The notes: generated from the letters alone by a model not told the origin. Positions 15,989-25,729 are shown, numbered from the stretch's first letter. The stretch: 64,000 bases of DNA from Bryobacterales bacterium (GCA_026954325.1 JAIXKK010000217.1:1-64000); one strand, 5' to 3'. Program-made: numbers and translations.

Positions 15989-16930
15989 ATGAACGACGGC
16001 AAAATCGCGGCGAAGACGTGCAAGGCATTAGGGGCTGCCGGCCACACTCTGGAATCTTATCCCGTGCATGAGGTCAATCTCGGCTCGCTGCGAGTGTCCA
16101 GGGCGCTGCCGGTCCGCGGCCGGCGGTTGATCGGCCCCTGGTGCTTTCTTGATCGCTTTGGTCCGCTCACCTTCCACGGCGGCAAGCCGATGGACGTGGC
16201 GCCTCACCCCCACATCGGCTTGCAGACCGTCACGTGGCTGCTCGATGGGGAGATCGTGCATGACGACAGCCTGGGATGCGAAGCCATCGCGCGTCCGGGC
16301 GGAGTGAATGTCATGACCGCCGGGAAAGGCATTGCCCACACGGAACAGACTCCGGCCAAGAACAGCGGCCGCCTCAACGGTGTGCAACTGTGGGTGGCGC
16401 TCCCTGAGGCACATCGCCACATGGACCCCGCGTTTGAGAGCAGCGTGCAAGTACCCGCCATCGAGCAACCCGGGGCTTTCATCCGTGTGTTCGCCGGTTC
16501 GCCCGGAAAGGCGGCGTCTCCTTGCAGACATTATTCCGAAATCCTCGGTATGGACCTGCGGATCCATGCCCGCGAAGAGACGGAAGTGGAACTCCATCCG
16601 CGGTTTGAACACGCCGTGTTGGTGCTGCAAGGAGATTGCCTCATGGAGGGACAACCTCTGGAACCAGCCCTCTATTACCTCGGCACGCACCGTTCCAGCG
16701 TCTGTTTCGGCAGCCGTGAAGGAAGCCGCGTCCTCTTGATCGGCGGGCCGCCGTTTCCGGAGGCCATTCTCATGTGGTGGAATTTTGTTGCCCGGCTCCC
16801 CGAGGAAATCAGCCGGGCTCGCGGCGATTGGGAAAGCCATCTCCGTTTTGGCGATGTGCCGTCGTACCCGGGGCAGCGGCTCTCCGCTCCCAGTCTGATC
16901 CGTTTCGCCCGTCCCAATCCGGCAAGTTGA
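15989..16930 (+). CDS. Pirin family protein
   Basis: A 313-residue bicupin. The N-terminal cupin has the metal site PHPHIGLQTVTWLLDGEIVHDD and the conserved GGVNVMTAGKGIAHTE block; the C-terminal pirin domain ends with GGPPFPEAILMWWNFV. Pirins bind Fe and some oxidise quercetin or act as redox sensors. The start at ATG 15989 follows a TAAAGT box by ten bases and lacks a good Shine-Dalgarno. An 11-bp palindrome, ATGCC-C-GGCAT, lies at 15955-15965 just upstream. In-frame sequence before 15989 is shadow of mbfA. Confidence 0.87.
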   Translation: MNDGKIAAKTCKALGAAGHTLESYPVHEVNLGSLRVSRALPVRGRRLIGPWCFLDRFGPLTFHGGKPMDVAPHPHIGLQTVTWLLDGEIVHDDSLGCEAIARPGGVNVMTAGKGIAHTEQTPAKNSGRLNGVQLWVALPEAHRHMDPAFESSVQVPAIEQPGAFIRVFAGSPGKAASPCRHYSEILGMDLRIHAREETEVELHPRFEHAVLVLQGDCLMEGQPLEPALYYLGTHRSSVCFGSREGSRVLLIGGPPFPEAILMWWNFVARLPEEISRARGDWESHLRFGDVPSYPGQRLSAPSLIRFARPNPAS

Positions 16931-17004
16931 TTGCCGGCTGCTCCCCGGCCGATGCTCCCGCCGGTATGCATGCACTATGGGATGTGATATTAATCGTTTA
17001 AGTA

Positions 17005-20000
17005 ATGCACAACTGGAAGAGGGCTGGGCTTCTGGCGTTGTCTGCTGTTCTGGGTAACACGGCACACGCCGCGAGAGTGGAATTCAATCGGGATGTACGG
17101 CCTATCTTCTCCGACCGCTGCTTTTCCTGCCACGGACCGGATTCGGTTAACCGCAAGGCTCAATTGCGGCTCGATCAGGAAGCAGCGGCAAAAGCAAAGC
17201 TGGCGGACGGTAAGACTCCGATAGTCCCCGGCGACGCGGAAAAGAGCGAAGTGTACCGGCGCATCTCGTCCAACAGCAAGGCGCTGCGCATGCCGCCCGC
17301 CTATGCCGGGCACGATCCACTGACTCCGAAGGAAGTGGATACGATTCGCCGCTGGCTGAATGAAGGCGCGGTGTGGCAGAAACACTGGGCCTTTCTCGAG
17401 CCCGTGCGGCCCGCCCCGCCCCAGGTCAAGCACAACGCATGGGTGCGCAATGCGGTGGATGCATTCATCGTAAGCCGTCTCGAGAACGAAGGCTTGGAGC
17501 CGGCGCCGGAAGCTGATAAAGCCACCTTGCTCCGGCGAGTAACCCTCGATCTGACAGGACTTCCGCCAACGCCTTCCGAAGCGGACGCATTCCTGAAGGA
17601 CACAACACACGGCGCGTATGAGCGCGTGGTGGACCGGCTGCTTGCTTCCACGCATTATGCGGAAAGGATGACAATCCGCTGGCTCGAGGCGGCACGCTAT
17701 GCCGATACGAACGGCTATCAGAGCGACGGCGAACGTAGCATGTGGCGGTGGCGGGATTGGGTGATCAGCGCCTTTGACAGGAACATGCCGTTCGACAGGT
17801 TCACCATCGGGCAGATCGCCGGCGATCTGCTGCCGAACGCCACTCTCGACGACAGGATCGCCACGGCATTTCACCGCAATCACAGAACCAGCGCCGAGGG
17901 CGGCATAGTCGAGGAAGAGTTTCGCACCGAATACGTTGCCGACCGCGTGGAAACAACATCCACCGTGTGGCTGGGGATCACGCTCGGCTGCGCGCGTTGT
18001 CATGATCACAAGTACGATCCGCTCCCGCAAAGAGATTTCTACTCGATGTTCGCGTTCTTCAACAACGTGCCGGAACGCGGTTTAGTGTATAACTTCGGCA
18101 ACGAGGAACCCTTCATCAAAGCCCCTACGCCGGAGAACACCACGCGCCTGGCGGAACTGGACGCCGAGGCGGCCGCTGCGCAAGAGCATTGGGATGCTCT
18201 GCAAGGACGGCTGCGCAAGGAACAGCGCAAGTGGGAGAAGAGTGCGCGTGCGCGGCAGGTGGATTGGACCGTGCCCGGCGCCTCGGACTTGCGCCTGCCC
18301 GAGCAAAGCTTGCGGCTGGATGGCGTGCACGGCGTAGAATCCAAAGATCCGCTGAAGTTTGATTACAAGGACCCGTTCACATTCGCGGCGTGGATCAAGC
18401 CGGATTCGCCCAACGGCGTCATCCTTTCGAAATCCGAAGACTACTTCGAGGGCGAGGGACACCAGTGGTTTCTGATGGATGGGAAACTGCGCCTGCACAT
18501 CACACGCCGCTTCACCGATATCAGCCTCCGCATGGAAACCGCGCAGCCCTTGAAATTGCACGAATGGCAGCACGTCGCCATCACCTACGATGGCTATCGC
18601 AAGGGCGTGGGCGTACACATGTACGTGAATGGCGAGCCCTGGGGAACGAAGATCCTTTTCGATGAGCTTACTTATCCGCTGGGACCGAAGGAGCCCTGGC
18701 GGGTGGGCGCGGGCGCGGGAGACAAGTACCGGTTCAAGGGCGAGATCAAAGGCGTGCGCGTGTACAAAACAGCGCTGACGCCGGAACAGGTCTCCGTGCT
18801 GCCGCTGAAGGAAACAATCAGTGGGATTGCGGCCATGCCGGCAGCCTCGCGCAACGCCGCCCAGCAGCACAAACTGCGCTTCTGCTTCCTCGACAAGTAC
18901 GCGCCGCGGGAGATTCGCGGTGGTTTGCACGGTCTCGAGGAGACGCGCACGGCGCGGCGTAAGTATTACGAAGCGATCCCAACGGTAATGATCATGGTGG
19001 AAGGAAAGCCGCGGGAAACTCATCTTCTGCGTCGTGGCGCCTATGATCAGCCCGGCGAGAAAGTGACGGCCCGGACCCCCGCGGTGCTTCCGCCGTTCAA
19101 GCCCGAGTGGCCGAACAACCGGCTCGGACTGGCGAAATGGTTGGTGGACCGCTCGAACCCGCTCACGGCGCGTGTCACGGTGAATCGTTTCTGGGCGATG
19201 CTGTTCGGCACGGGGCTGGTAAAGACCGTGACGGACTTCGGATCACAGGGCGAGTGGCCTGTTCATCAGGACCTGCTCGACTGGCTGGCCGTGGAATTCA
19301 TGGACAGCGGCTGGAATGTGAAGGGCATCCTGAAGACGATAGTCATGAGCAATACCTACCGCCAGGAATCGCGCGTAACTCCGGAACTGTTGCGGAAGGA
19401 CCCCGAAAACCGCCTGCTGGCAAGAGGACCGCGCTTCCGCCTGCCGGCGGAGATGATTCGCGATCAGGCGCTGGCCGCATCCGGCCTGCTGGTGGACCGC
19501 GCCGGCGGCCCCAGCGTCAAGCCCTACCAGCCGCCCGGGCTATGGCAGGAACTGACCGGGGGCCACGGATATGTCGAGGACTCCGGAGCAGGACTGTACC
19601 GCAGGAGTCTTTACACCTACTGGAAGCGCACAATCGCTCCCCCGGCGATGATCACATTCGATTCCCCCACGCGCGAAACCTGCATCGTGAGGGAGACCCG
19701 CACCAACACACCGCTTCAGGCGTTGAATCTGATGAATGACGAAACGTACCTGGAGGCGGCGCGAAAACTCGCCGAGCGCGCGATGCGTGAAGGCGGCGCG
19801 GCGGAAGAACAGAGAGTACGGTTCCTGTTCCGGACAGTGCTGGCGCGTGCACCCCAAGACAGGGAGGACCAGGTACTCACAAAAACGCTGGAGCAGTTCC
19901 GCGCCAGGTATGCAAGGCATCCCGAAGCGGCGGAAAAATTCCTCAACCAGGGCAAGTCACCCCGTGACCCCTCATTCAACCCCGTGGAACTGGCCGCCTA

Positions 20001-20055
20001 TACGGGCATCTCGAGCCTCATCCTGAACCTGGATGAAGCAGTGACAAAGGAGTAA
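17005..20055 (+). CDS. PSD1-type cytochrome protein: PSCyt1-DUF1549-LamG-like-DUF1553
   Basis: A 1,016-residue exported protein. The signal peptide ends about residue 22 (NTAHAA). A haem-binding CFSCH (39-43) sits in a planctomycete-type cytochrome C domain. DUF1549 follows (about 140-350; FIVSRLENEGLEPAPEAD, LTGLPPTPSE), with a second CxxCH, CARCH, at its end. A concanavalin/LamG-like insert spans about 420-600 (FTFAAWIKPDS), and DUF1553 spans about 700-960 (NPLTARVTVNRFWAMLFGTGLV, DSPTRETCIVRETRTNTPLQAL). Such proteins pair with DUF1501 proteins and are thought to act on polysaccharides or sulfated sugars; the reaction is unproven. The promoter looks leaderless (TATTAA box 11 bases before ATG). 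First gene of a five-gene operon. Confidence 0.9.
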   Translation: MHNWKRAGLLALSAVLGNTAHAARVEFNRDVRPIFSDRCFSCHGPDSVNRKAQLRLDQEAAAKAKLADGKTPIVPGDAEKSEVYRRISSNSKALRMPPAYAGHDPLTPKEVDTIRRWLNEGAVWQKHWAFLEPVRPAPPQVKHNAWVRNAVDAFIVSRLENEGLEPAPEADKATLLRRVTLDLTGLPPTPSEADAFLKDTTHGAYERVVDRLLASTHYAERMTIRWLEAARYADTNGYQSDGERSMWRWRDWVISAFDRNMPFDRFTIGQIAGDLLPNATLDDRIATAFHRNHRTSAEGGIVEEEFRTEYVADRVETTSTVWLGITLGCARCHDHKYDPLPQRDFYSMFAFFNNVPERGLVYNFGNEEPFIKAPTPENTTRLAELDAEAAAAQEHWDALQGRLRKEQRKWEKSARARQVDWTVPGASDLRLPEQSLRLDGVHGVESKDPLKFDYKDPFTFAAWIKPDSPNGVILSKSEDYFEGEGHQWFLMDGKLRLHITRRFTDISLRMETAQPLKLHEWQHVAITYDGYRKGVGVHMYVNGEPWGTKILFDELTYPLGPKEPWRVGAGAGDKYRFKGEIKGVRVYKTALTPEQVSVLPLKETISGIAAMPAASRNAAQQHKLRFCFLDKYAPREIRGGLHGLEETRTARRKYYEAIPTVMIMVEGKPRETHLLRRGAYDQPGEKVTARTPAVLPPFKPEWPNNRLGLAKWLVDRSNPLTARVTVNRFWAMLFGTGLVKTVTDFGSQGEWPVHQDLLDWLAVEFMDSGWNVKGILKTIVMSNTYRQESRVTPELLRKDPENRLLARGPRFRLPAEMIRDQALAASGLLVDRAGGPSVKPYQPPGLWQELTGGHGYVEDSGAGLYRRSLYTYWKRTIAPPAMITFDSPTRETCIVRETRTNTPLQALNLMNDETYLEAARKLAERAMREGGAAEEQRVRFLFRTVLARAPQDREDQVLTKTLEQFRARYARHPEAAEKFLNQGKSPRDPSFNPVELAAYTGISSLILNLDEAVTKE

Positions 20056-20060
20056 CCGGC

Positions 20061-21482
20061 ATGAACCTGCATCTGACGCGAAGACATCTTTTCGGACGCG
20101 CGGCAACGGGGTTGGGGATCGCCGCGCTCGCCGAATTGCTGCAAGGGAAGGAGAGGACTTCGACAGGCGGATTGCCGGGCTTGCCGCATTTTGCTCCCAA
20201 GGCAAGACGAGTCATCTACCTGTTTCAATCGGGCGGCCCATCCCAGATGGAGTTGTTCGACTACAAACCGCGTCTCAAGGATTTTCAAGGCGCGGACCTG
20301 CCGGAGTCCGTGCGGCAGGGGCAGCGGCTCACGGGGATGTCCGCAACCCAGTCATCGTTCCCGATTGTGCCTTCGGTCTTCCAGTTCGCGCGGCACGGCA
20401 AATCCGGCGCCTGGGTGAGCGAACTGCTGCCGCATACCGCAAAGATCGCCGATCAGTTGACGATCGTGAAGTCCGTACACACGGAGGCAATCAATCATGA
20501 TCCGGCGGTTACGTTCCTGCAAACCGGCTCGCAGATTGCCGGCCGGCCGAGTATCGGTTCGTGGCTCGCCTACGGACTCGGAGCCGAAACGCAGGATCTG
20601 CCGGCGTTCGTGGTGATGATCTCCCCGGGAAAGGGCGGCGGCGGGCAACCGCTCTACGACCGTCTCTGGGGCAGCGGCTTCCTGCCTACGCGCTATCAGG
20701 GCGTCAAGTTCCGGTCCGTCGGGGATCCCGTCCTCTACCTGTCGAATCCGCGGGGCTTCGATACGGAGGACCGGCGTGCGTATCTGAATGCGCTCGGCGA
20801 GTTGAACCAGATGAAGCTCGAACAGTCAGGAGATCCCGAGATTTCCACGCGCATTTCGCAATACGAGATGGCGTTTCGCATGCAGTCGTCCGTGCCGGAA
20901 CTGACGGATCTGTCCAAGGAGCCTCAAGCGACCTTCGATCTCTATGGAGAGGACGCGCGCGCGCCGGGCACTTTCGCGGCCAATTGCCTGCTGGCGCGCC
21001 GGTTGGCCGAACGCGGCGTGCGGTTCATTCAGCTTTACCATCGCGATTGGGACCACCACGGAAAGCTGCCGGCGGAATTGCCCAAACGCTGCAAGGATAC
21101 CGATCAGGCCTCCGCCGCGCTGATTCAGGACCTGAAGCAGCGTGGCATGCTCGACGATACGCTCGTGATCTGGGGCGGCGAGTTCGGACGCACCGTGTAT
21201 TGCCAGGGGCGTCTGACGAAAGACGACTACGGGCGCGATCATCATCCGCGTTGTTTCACCATGTGGCTGGCGGGCGGCGGCATGAAGCCGGGAGTCACCA
21301 TGGGGGAGACGGACGACTTCTGCTACAACGTGGTCCGCGACCCGGTTCACGTCTTCGACATGCAGGCTACCATCCTGCACTGCCTGGGCATTGACCACGC
21401 GCGCCTCACCTATAAATACATGGGGCGCTACTTCCGGCTCACCGATGTACATGGAAACCTCGTGAAGGATATCCTCGGCTGA
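20061..21482 (+). CDS. DUF1501 family Tat-exported protein (sulfatase-like fold)
   Basis: A 473-residue protein starting MNLHLTRRHLFGRAATGLGIAAL, a twin-arginine leader. Family blocks are present: RRVIYLFQSGGPSQMELFDYKP, GMSATQSSFP, HDPAVTFLQTGSQIAGRPSIGSWLAYGLG, FIQLYHRDWDHHGKL, LVIWGGEFGRT and GRDHHPRCFTMWLAGGG. These place metal-type Asp/His residues as in alkaline-phosphatase-fold enzymes. It is encoded five bases after the DUF1549/1553 gene, the usual pairing, and its stop overlaps the next gene by one base (TGATG). Confidence 0.9.
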   Translation: MNLHLTRRHLFGRAATGLGIAALAELLQGKERTSTGGLPGLPHFAPKARRVIYLFQSGGPSQMELFDYKPRLKDFQGADLPESVRQGQRLTGMSATQSSFPIVPSVFQFARHGKSGAWVSELLPHTAKIADQLTIVKSVHTEAINHDPAVTFLQTGSQIAGRPSIGSWLAYGLGAETQDLPAFVVMISPGKGGGGQPLYDRLWGSGFLPTRYQGVKFRSVGDPVLYLSNPRGFDTEDRRAYLNALGELNQMKLEQSGDPEISTRISQYEMAFRMQSSVPELTDLSKEPQATFDLYGEDARAPGTFAANCLLARRLAERGVRFIQLYHRDWDHHGKLPAELPKRCKDTDQASAALIQDLKQRGMLDDTLVIWGGEFGRTVYCQGRLTKDDYGRDHHPRCFTMWLAGGGMKPGVTMGETDDFCYNVVRDPVHVFDMQATILHCLGIDHARLTYKYMGRYFRLTDVHGNLVKDILG

Positions 21483-22447
21483 TGCAGGCCATTGTTGTCC
21501 GCGGAGAAAAGCACAACCCGGCTCTCGATTGGGAGACCGTGCCGGATCCCAACCCCCGCCCCGAAGAAGTGATCGTGAACGTGCGCGCCGCGGGCGTGAA
21601 TCGCGCCGATCTGCACCAGGCTCGCGGGGCGTATCCGCCGCCGCCCGGCGCGAGCGAGATTCTGGGCCTGGAAATGGCAGGCGTCGTGGAGGGCACCGGC
21701 GAGCGGGTTTGCGGCCTGCTGCCCGGCGGTGGATATGCCGAAAAGGCAGCCGTACATCGCGACATCCTGCTGCCCCTGCCGGATGACTGGACTTTCATCC
21801 AGGGCGCGGCGGTACCCGAAGCCTGGCTGACGGCATTCGTCAACCTGTTTTTCGAAGCCGGCCTGCGGGAGGACGAGACGGTGCTGATTCACGCGGGCGC
21901 AAGCGGCGTCGGAACGGCGGCGATTCAACTGGCCAATGACGCCGGCGCCATGGTGCTGGCAACCGCGGGCTCGTTCGACAAGGTCTCGCGCTGCATCGAA
22001 CTCGGCGCCCACCATGCATTCAATTACAAGGAGCAGGATTTCGCCGCCGAAACGCTCGCCCACACCGGAGGAAAGGGCGCGGATGTGATTCTCGATTGCG
22101 TGGGAGGGTCCTATCTGGCGAAAAATATTCAGAGCCTGGCGCGGTTCGGACGGTTGGTCAACATAGGGCTGCTCGGAGGCGCAAAAGGAGAACTGAACCT
22201 GGGCGCGGTGCTGATGAAAAGACTGCGCATCATCGGCTCCACGCTGCGCTCGCGCCCGCGGCAGGAGCAGGTCTCCATTACGAAGGCGTTCCGGCAGCGG
22301 TATTGGGACAAATTGACATCCGGACATTTCCAGATTGTGATTGACCGTACGTTCCCCGTTCAGGAAGCCGGACAAGCCCATCGCTTCTTGGGGGATAACC
22401 GGAACATCGGAAAGGTCGTCTTAGTGATAGAGTCTTCCACAAGATGA
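21482..22447 (+). CDS. Zinc-independent MDR oxidoreductase, NAD(P)H:quinone oxidoreductase type (PIG3-like)
   Basis: A 321-residue medium-chain dehydrogenase/reductase. The N-terminal domain has VRAAGVNRADLHQARGAYPPPPGASEILGLEMAG, the quinone-oxidoreductase form without catalytic zinc ligands. The Rossmann domain has ETVLIHAGASGVGTAAIQLA (GxSGxG). It probably reduces quinones or enals with NADPH in the cytoplasm. Translation is coupled to both neighbours (TGATG before, ATGA after). Its link to the exported cytochrome proteins upstream is unclear. Confidence 0.88.
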   Translation: MQAIVVRGEKHNPALDWETVPDPNPRPEEVIVNVRAAGVNRADLHQARGAYPPPPGASEILGLEMAGVVEGTGERVCGLLPGGGYAEKAAVHRDILLPLPDDWTFIQGAAVPEAWLTAFVNLFFEAGLREDETVLIHAGASGVGTAAIQLANDAGAMVLATAGSFDKVSRCIELGAHHAFNYKEQDFAAETLAHTGGKGADVILDCVGGSYLAKNIQSLARFGRLVNIGLLGGAKGELNLGAVLMKRLRIIGSTLRSRPRQEQVSITKAFRQRYWDKLTSGHFQIVIDRTFPVQEAGQAHRFLGDNRNIGKVVLVIESSTR

Positions 22448-23682
22448 TACGAACCATTCTCTTCGCACTTGCATTCGCCGCCGGGCTCAACGCCCAGCAG
22501 TATGACCTGTTGCTCAAAGGCGGCCACGTGATTGATCCCAAGAACAACATCGACAAGGTGATGGATGTGGCGATCACGGGAAACAAGATCGCCGCGGTGG
22601 CGGAAAACATCGCGCCCGCGGAGGCCAAACGCGTGGCCAACGTGCAGGGCCTGTATGTGACTCCCGGCCTTGTGGATATTCACGTTCATGTCTTTGCCGG
22701 TCCGGAGCCGCATGGACAGTATGCCGGCGATCTCAGTGTCTTCCCCGACAGCTTCTCGTTCCGCGGCGGAGTCACCACCATGGTGGACGCGGGCACATCG
22801 GGATGGCGCAATTTTCCCCGGTTCCGCGACCACATCATCAGGAACGCGAGAACACGGGTGTTCGCCCTGCTGAACATCGTGGGCAACGGCATGAGCGCGG
22901 CCGGCGAGAATAACCCCAATGACATGGACGCGGACGAGGCGGCGAAGATGGCCAAGGCGAATCCGGAAATCATTGTCGGCTTCAAGTCGGCCCACTTCTC
23001 CGGAGAAGGTTGGCCGTCCATCGACAACGCCGTCAAGGCGGGGCGCGAAACGAACCTGCCGGTGATGGTGGATTTCGGCCGCGCCACGAAGGAGCGAAAT
23101 ATCAACACGCTCTTCATGGACAAGCTGCGTCCGGGCGACATCTACACCCACTGCTATTCCGGACTGCGGGCGGAGGTCATCGATGGGAAACTGAATCCGG
23201 CAATGGAGGCAGGCCGCAAGCGCGGCATCATTTTCGACGTGGGCCACGGCGGCGGCAGTTTCTTCTGGCCCGTCGCCATTGCCGCGTACAAGGCGGGCTT
23301 CTACCCGGATTCCATCTCCACGGACCTGCACGTGGGCAGCATGAACGCCGGCATGAAGGACATGACAAACGTGATGTCGAAGATCCTCAATCTCGGCACT
23401 TCGTTGCAGGATGTCATCCGTATGTCGACTTGGAATCCGGCCAAGGAGATCAAACGTCCGCAATTGGGCAACCTCGGCGTGGGAACCGAGGCGGACGTAA
23501 CCGTGCTGCGCCTCGAGCACGGGAATTTCGGGTTTCTCGATTCCGCCGGAGCGCGCCGCGCGGGCACGCAAAAGTTGGTCGCTGAGTTAACCATCCGCGC
23601 CGGACGCGTAATGTGGGATCTGAACGGACTCGCGGCGCCCGACTGGGAGAAATTCACTTATCGCCGCTGGTCTGAACATTGA
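22444..23682 (+). CDS. Exported amidohydrolase/deacetylase family metallohydrolase
   Basis: A 412-residue protein with signal peptide MIRTILFALAFAAGLNAQQ. Amidohydrolase ligands are in order: DIHVHVF (HxH) near residue 80, a carboxylysine-type Lys in VGFKSAHFSG, THCYSG, the family-specific FDVGHGGGSF, and the Asp in STDLHVG. The composite-sheet start YDLLLKGGHVIDP and the late GTEADVTVLRLE are typical. Relatives act as deacetylases or dihydroorotase-like enzymes; the substrate is unknown. It overlaps the previous gene as ATGA and the next as TTGA. Confidence 0.85.
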   Translation: MIRTILFALAFAAGLNAQQYDLLLKGGHVIDPKNNIDKVMDVAITGNKIAAVAENIAPAEAKRVANVQGLYVTPGLVDIHVHVFAGPEPHGQYAGDLSVFPDSFSFRGGVTTMVDAGTSGWRNFPRFRDHIIRNARTRVFALLNIVGNGMSAAGENNPNDMDADEAAKMAKANPEIIVGFKSAHFSGEGWPSIDNAVKAGRETNLPVMVDFGRATKERNINTLFMDKLRPGDIYTHCYSGLRAEVIDGKLNPAMEAGRKRGIIFDVGHGGGSFFWPVAIAAYKAGFYPDSISTDLHVGSMNAGMKDMTNVMSKILNLGTSLQDVIRMSTWNPAKEIKRPQLGNLGVGTEADVTVLRLEHGNFGFLDSAGARRAGTQKLVAELTIRAGRVMWDLNGLAAPDWEKFTYRRWSEH

Positions 23683-24146
23683 AAACCAACGCCGCGCGAC
23701 AGTTGGACCGGCTCGGCATTCCGTATGAACTCCGCTCCTATGAGGTGGACGAGGAGCATCTCGATGCGGAGGCGGTAGCGGCAAAGATCGGCTTGCCCGC
23801 CGAGCAGGTCTTCAAGACACTGGTGGCGCGCGGTGATCGCAACGGCGTGTGCCTGGCGGTGGCGCCCGGCAATGCGCAACTCGATTTGAAAGCCCTGGCC
23901 CGTCTTTCGGGCGACGGGCGCATCGAGATGGTTCCGCTCAAGGAGATCCAGACGCTCACCGGATACATCCGCGGCGGCTGCACGGCGCTTGCATGCAAAA
24001 AGGATTATCCGGTGTATGTCGACGAGACCGTGGAACTGTTCGACCGCATCGCGGTATCGGCGGGCGTGCGCGGATTGCAAATTGTGCTTGCGCCCGCCGA
24101 TTACATTCGCGCGGTCAACGCGGTGGCCGGCGACATTGCGCGGTAG
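23679..24146 (+). CDS. ybaK: YbaK/EbsC-type aminoacyl-tRNA deacylase (Cys-tRNA(Pro) editing)
   Basis: A 155-residue protein with the YbaK fold: LDRLGIPYELRSYEVDEEHLDAEAVAAKIGLP, the invariant Lys in QVFKTLVARGD, and YIRGGCTALACKK (GG-C-P-like loop). Such proteins hydrolyse Cys mischarged on tRNA(Pro) in trans. The start is TTG 23679, overlapping the upstream stop as TTGA, so it is read through coupling. The 3' end overlaps the convergent polymerase gene by 46 bases. Confidence 0.85.
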   Translation: MKTNAARQLDRLGIPYELRSYEVDEEHLDAEAVAAKIGLPAEQVFKTLVARGDRNGVCLAVAPGNAQLDLKALARLSGDGRIEMVPLKEIQTLTGYIRGGCTALACKKDYPVYVDETVELFDRIAVSAGVRGLQIVLAPADYIRAVNAVAGDIAR

Positions 24147-25729
24147 GGCAGTTCTACAAATTCCCCGTTCAGCACGCAGCCCTTCCGGTTGTCAAATGGA
24201 TCGGCGATGGCGGTAACCGCCACCACCGGCTGCACGGTGAGGTGGCCATAGGCCTGGTAGGCTTCGGCAAATAACGACACCTCCACAAAGCCTGTGTAAT
24301 CGGCCAGCGTGAGGAACTTCATCGGACCGCGTTCGGTCGAATGGATGCGGTCGGCAACAATCAAGCCGCACACCTCCACCTGCTTGCCGAAATACCGCCG
24401 CGGGTCGGCGCGCAGGGATTCGGCGGTGATGTACCGGCTCCAGTCCGTGTGAGGCGCGAAGTATTCAAGCGGATGGCAGCTTACCGGAAAGCCGAGCAGT
24501 TCGTGTTCCCATCGCGGAGAGGGGCGGCTGTCTTCCAAACCGGAATCGGGATCGGCTGTTTCAAACAAAGCGGCCCCATCCTGACGCCCGCCGGTGAGCG
24601 CCGCTTCGAGCCGGCAAAATCGCCAGAACAGGCGCCCCCGCGGTTCCTCGAAACTGTCAAAGGCCCCAGCCTTGAGCAGGGCGATCCACTCAGAACGCCG
24701 CGGCTTCACTTTACGGAAAAAATCGCCCGCGCCGCCGTAGGGTCTCCGCTCCACGATGCGTAGCGGCAAGTCCTGTCCGGTGCCCTTCACCTGGTTGAGC
24801 GGCAACCGGATGGCGTCCTCGCGCACCAGAAATCGCGAAGCGCCGGAGTGGCGCACGTCGGGCGGGAGAAGACGCCCGCCGCGGCGCAGCGCTTCCATCA
24901 CGTAGAGCATGGGCGCGTAAAAGCCGCGGCGGTTGGTGAGGACGGAGGCAAGAAACTCGAGCGGATAGCGCGCCTTGAGCCACGCGCCTTGAAATGCTTC
25001 CACCGCGTAAGCCGCCGAATGCGCCTTGTTGAACATATACCCGGCAAAGTCTTCCATCAGTTGCCATACCGCCGCGGTTTCCTCTTCACAGCGGCCGTTG
25101 CGCATCGCACAGGCGCGAAACTCCGCGCCGAGTTCGGCAATCCGCCGCCGGTCCTTGTTCTTTGCCAGCGCGCGGCGCAGCATGTCGGCGCGGCCCCAGG
25201 GCATGGCGGCGAATCCGTTGGCCACCAGCAGAATGTGCTCTTCGTAGGCCATCAGCCCGTAGGTGTCCTTGAGCAGCGGCTCGAGCGAAGGATGCGCGTA
25301 CGTGGCCGGCTCCAGGCCCTGGTGACGCCTGGCATAGGCGCGCTTCTTTCCCTCGTTTGCCGCGCCGGGGCGAATGATGGATTCCACCGCCGTGAGGCAA
25401 TCGATGTCGCGGCAATTCGTCATCATCAGCAGCGAGGTCATGGCCGGCGATTCGATATGAAACACGCCGCGCGCCTGCCCTGTCGCGATGGCTTCCCAGG
25501 TCTGCTCGTCCCGCCAGTCGCAATCCGTGTGCAGATTCAGAGTGAAGCCGCGATTCTCCCGGAGGTTATCGCCCGCTTCCCGCAGCACGCTGAGTCCGGC
25601 CTGGCCCAGAAGATCCATCTTCAGCAATCCGAGTTCCTCCACGTCGTCCATGTCGTAGTGCGTGGTGAGGATGCCCTTGGCGCTTTCAAAAACCGGCATG
25701 CGGTCCGCGATGGGATCCGCGCTGATCAC
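24101..25729 (-). CDS. dnaE2: DnaE2-like error-prone DNA polymerase, C-terminal part (frameshifted)
   Basis: Continues the polymerase from the previous frame. VISADPIADRMPVFESAKG and the palm segment LGLLKMDLLGQAGLSVL (third catalytic Asp) are followed by the fingers (GVFHIESPAMTSLLMMTNCRDIDCLTAVESIIRPGAANEG, YGLMAYEEHILLVANGFAAM, FNKAHSAAYAVEAFQGAWLKARYP). A C-terminal OB fold follows (VEVCGLIVADRIHSTERGPMKFLTLADYTGFVEV). The first in-frame GTG is 25729, but this is the junction of a one-base frame change, not a real start. Joined parts give about 1,040 residues, normal for DnaE2. It converges on ybaK. Confidence 0.82.
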   Translation of the reverse strand: MISADPIADRMPVFESAKGILTTHYDMDDVEELGLLKMDLLGQAGLSVLREAGDNLRENRGFTLNLHTDCDWRDEQTWEAIATGQARGVFHIESPAMTSLLMMTNCRDIDCLTAVESIIRPGAANEGKKRAYARRHQGLEPATYAHPSLEPLLKDTYGLMAYEEHILLVANGFAAMPWGRADMLRRALAKNKDRRRIAELGAEFRACAMRNGRCEEETAAVWQLMEDFAGYMFNKAHSAAYAVEAFQGAWLKARYPLEFLASVLTNRRGFYAPMLYVMEALRRGGRLLPPDVRHSGASRFLVREDAIRLPLNQVKGTGQDLPLRIVERRPYGGAGDFFRKVKPRRSEWIALLKAGAFDSFEEPRGRLFWRFCRLEAALTGGRQDGAALFETADPDSGLEDSRPSPRWEHELLGFPVSCHPLEYFAPHTDWSRYITAESLRADPRRYFGKQVEVCGLIVADRIHSTERGPMKFLTLADYTGFVEVSLFAEAYQAYGHLTVQPVVAVTAIADPFDNRKGCVLNGEFVELPYRAMSPATALTARM

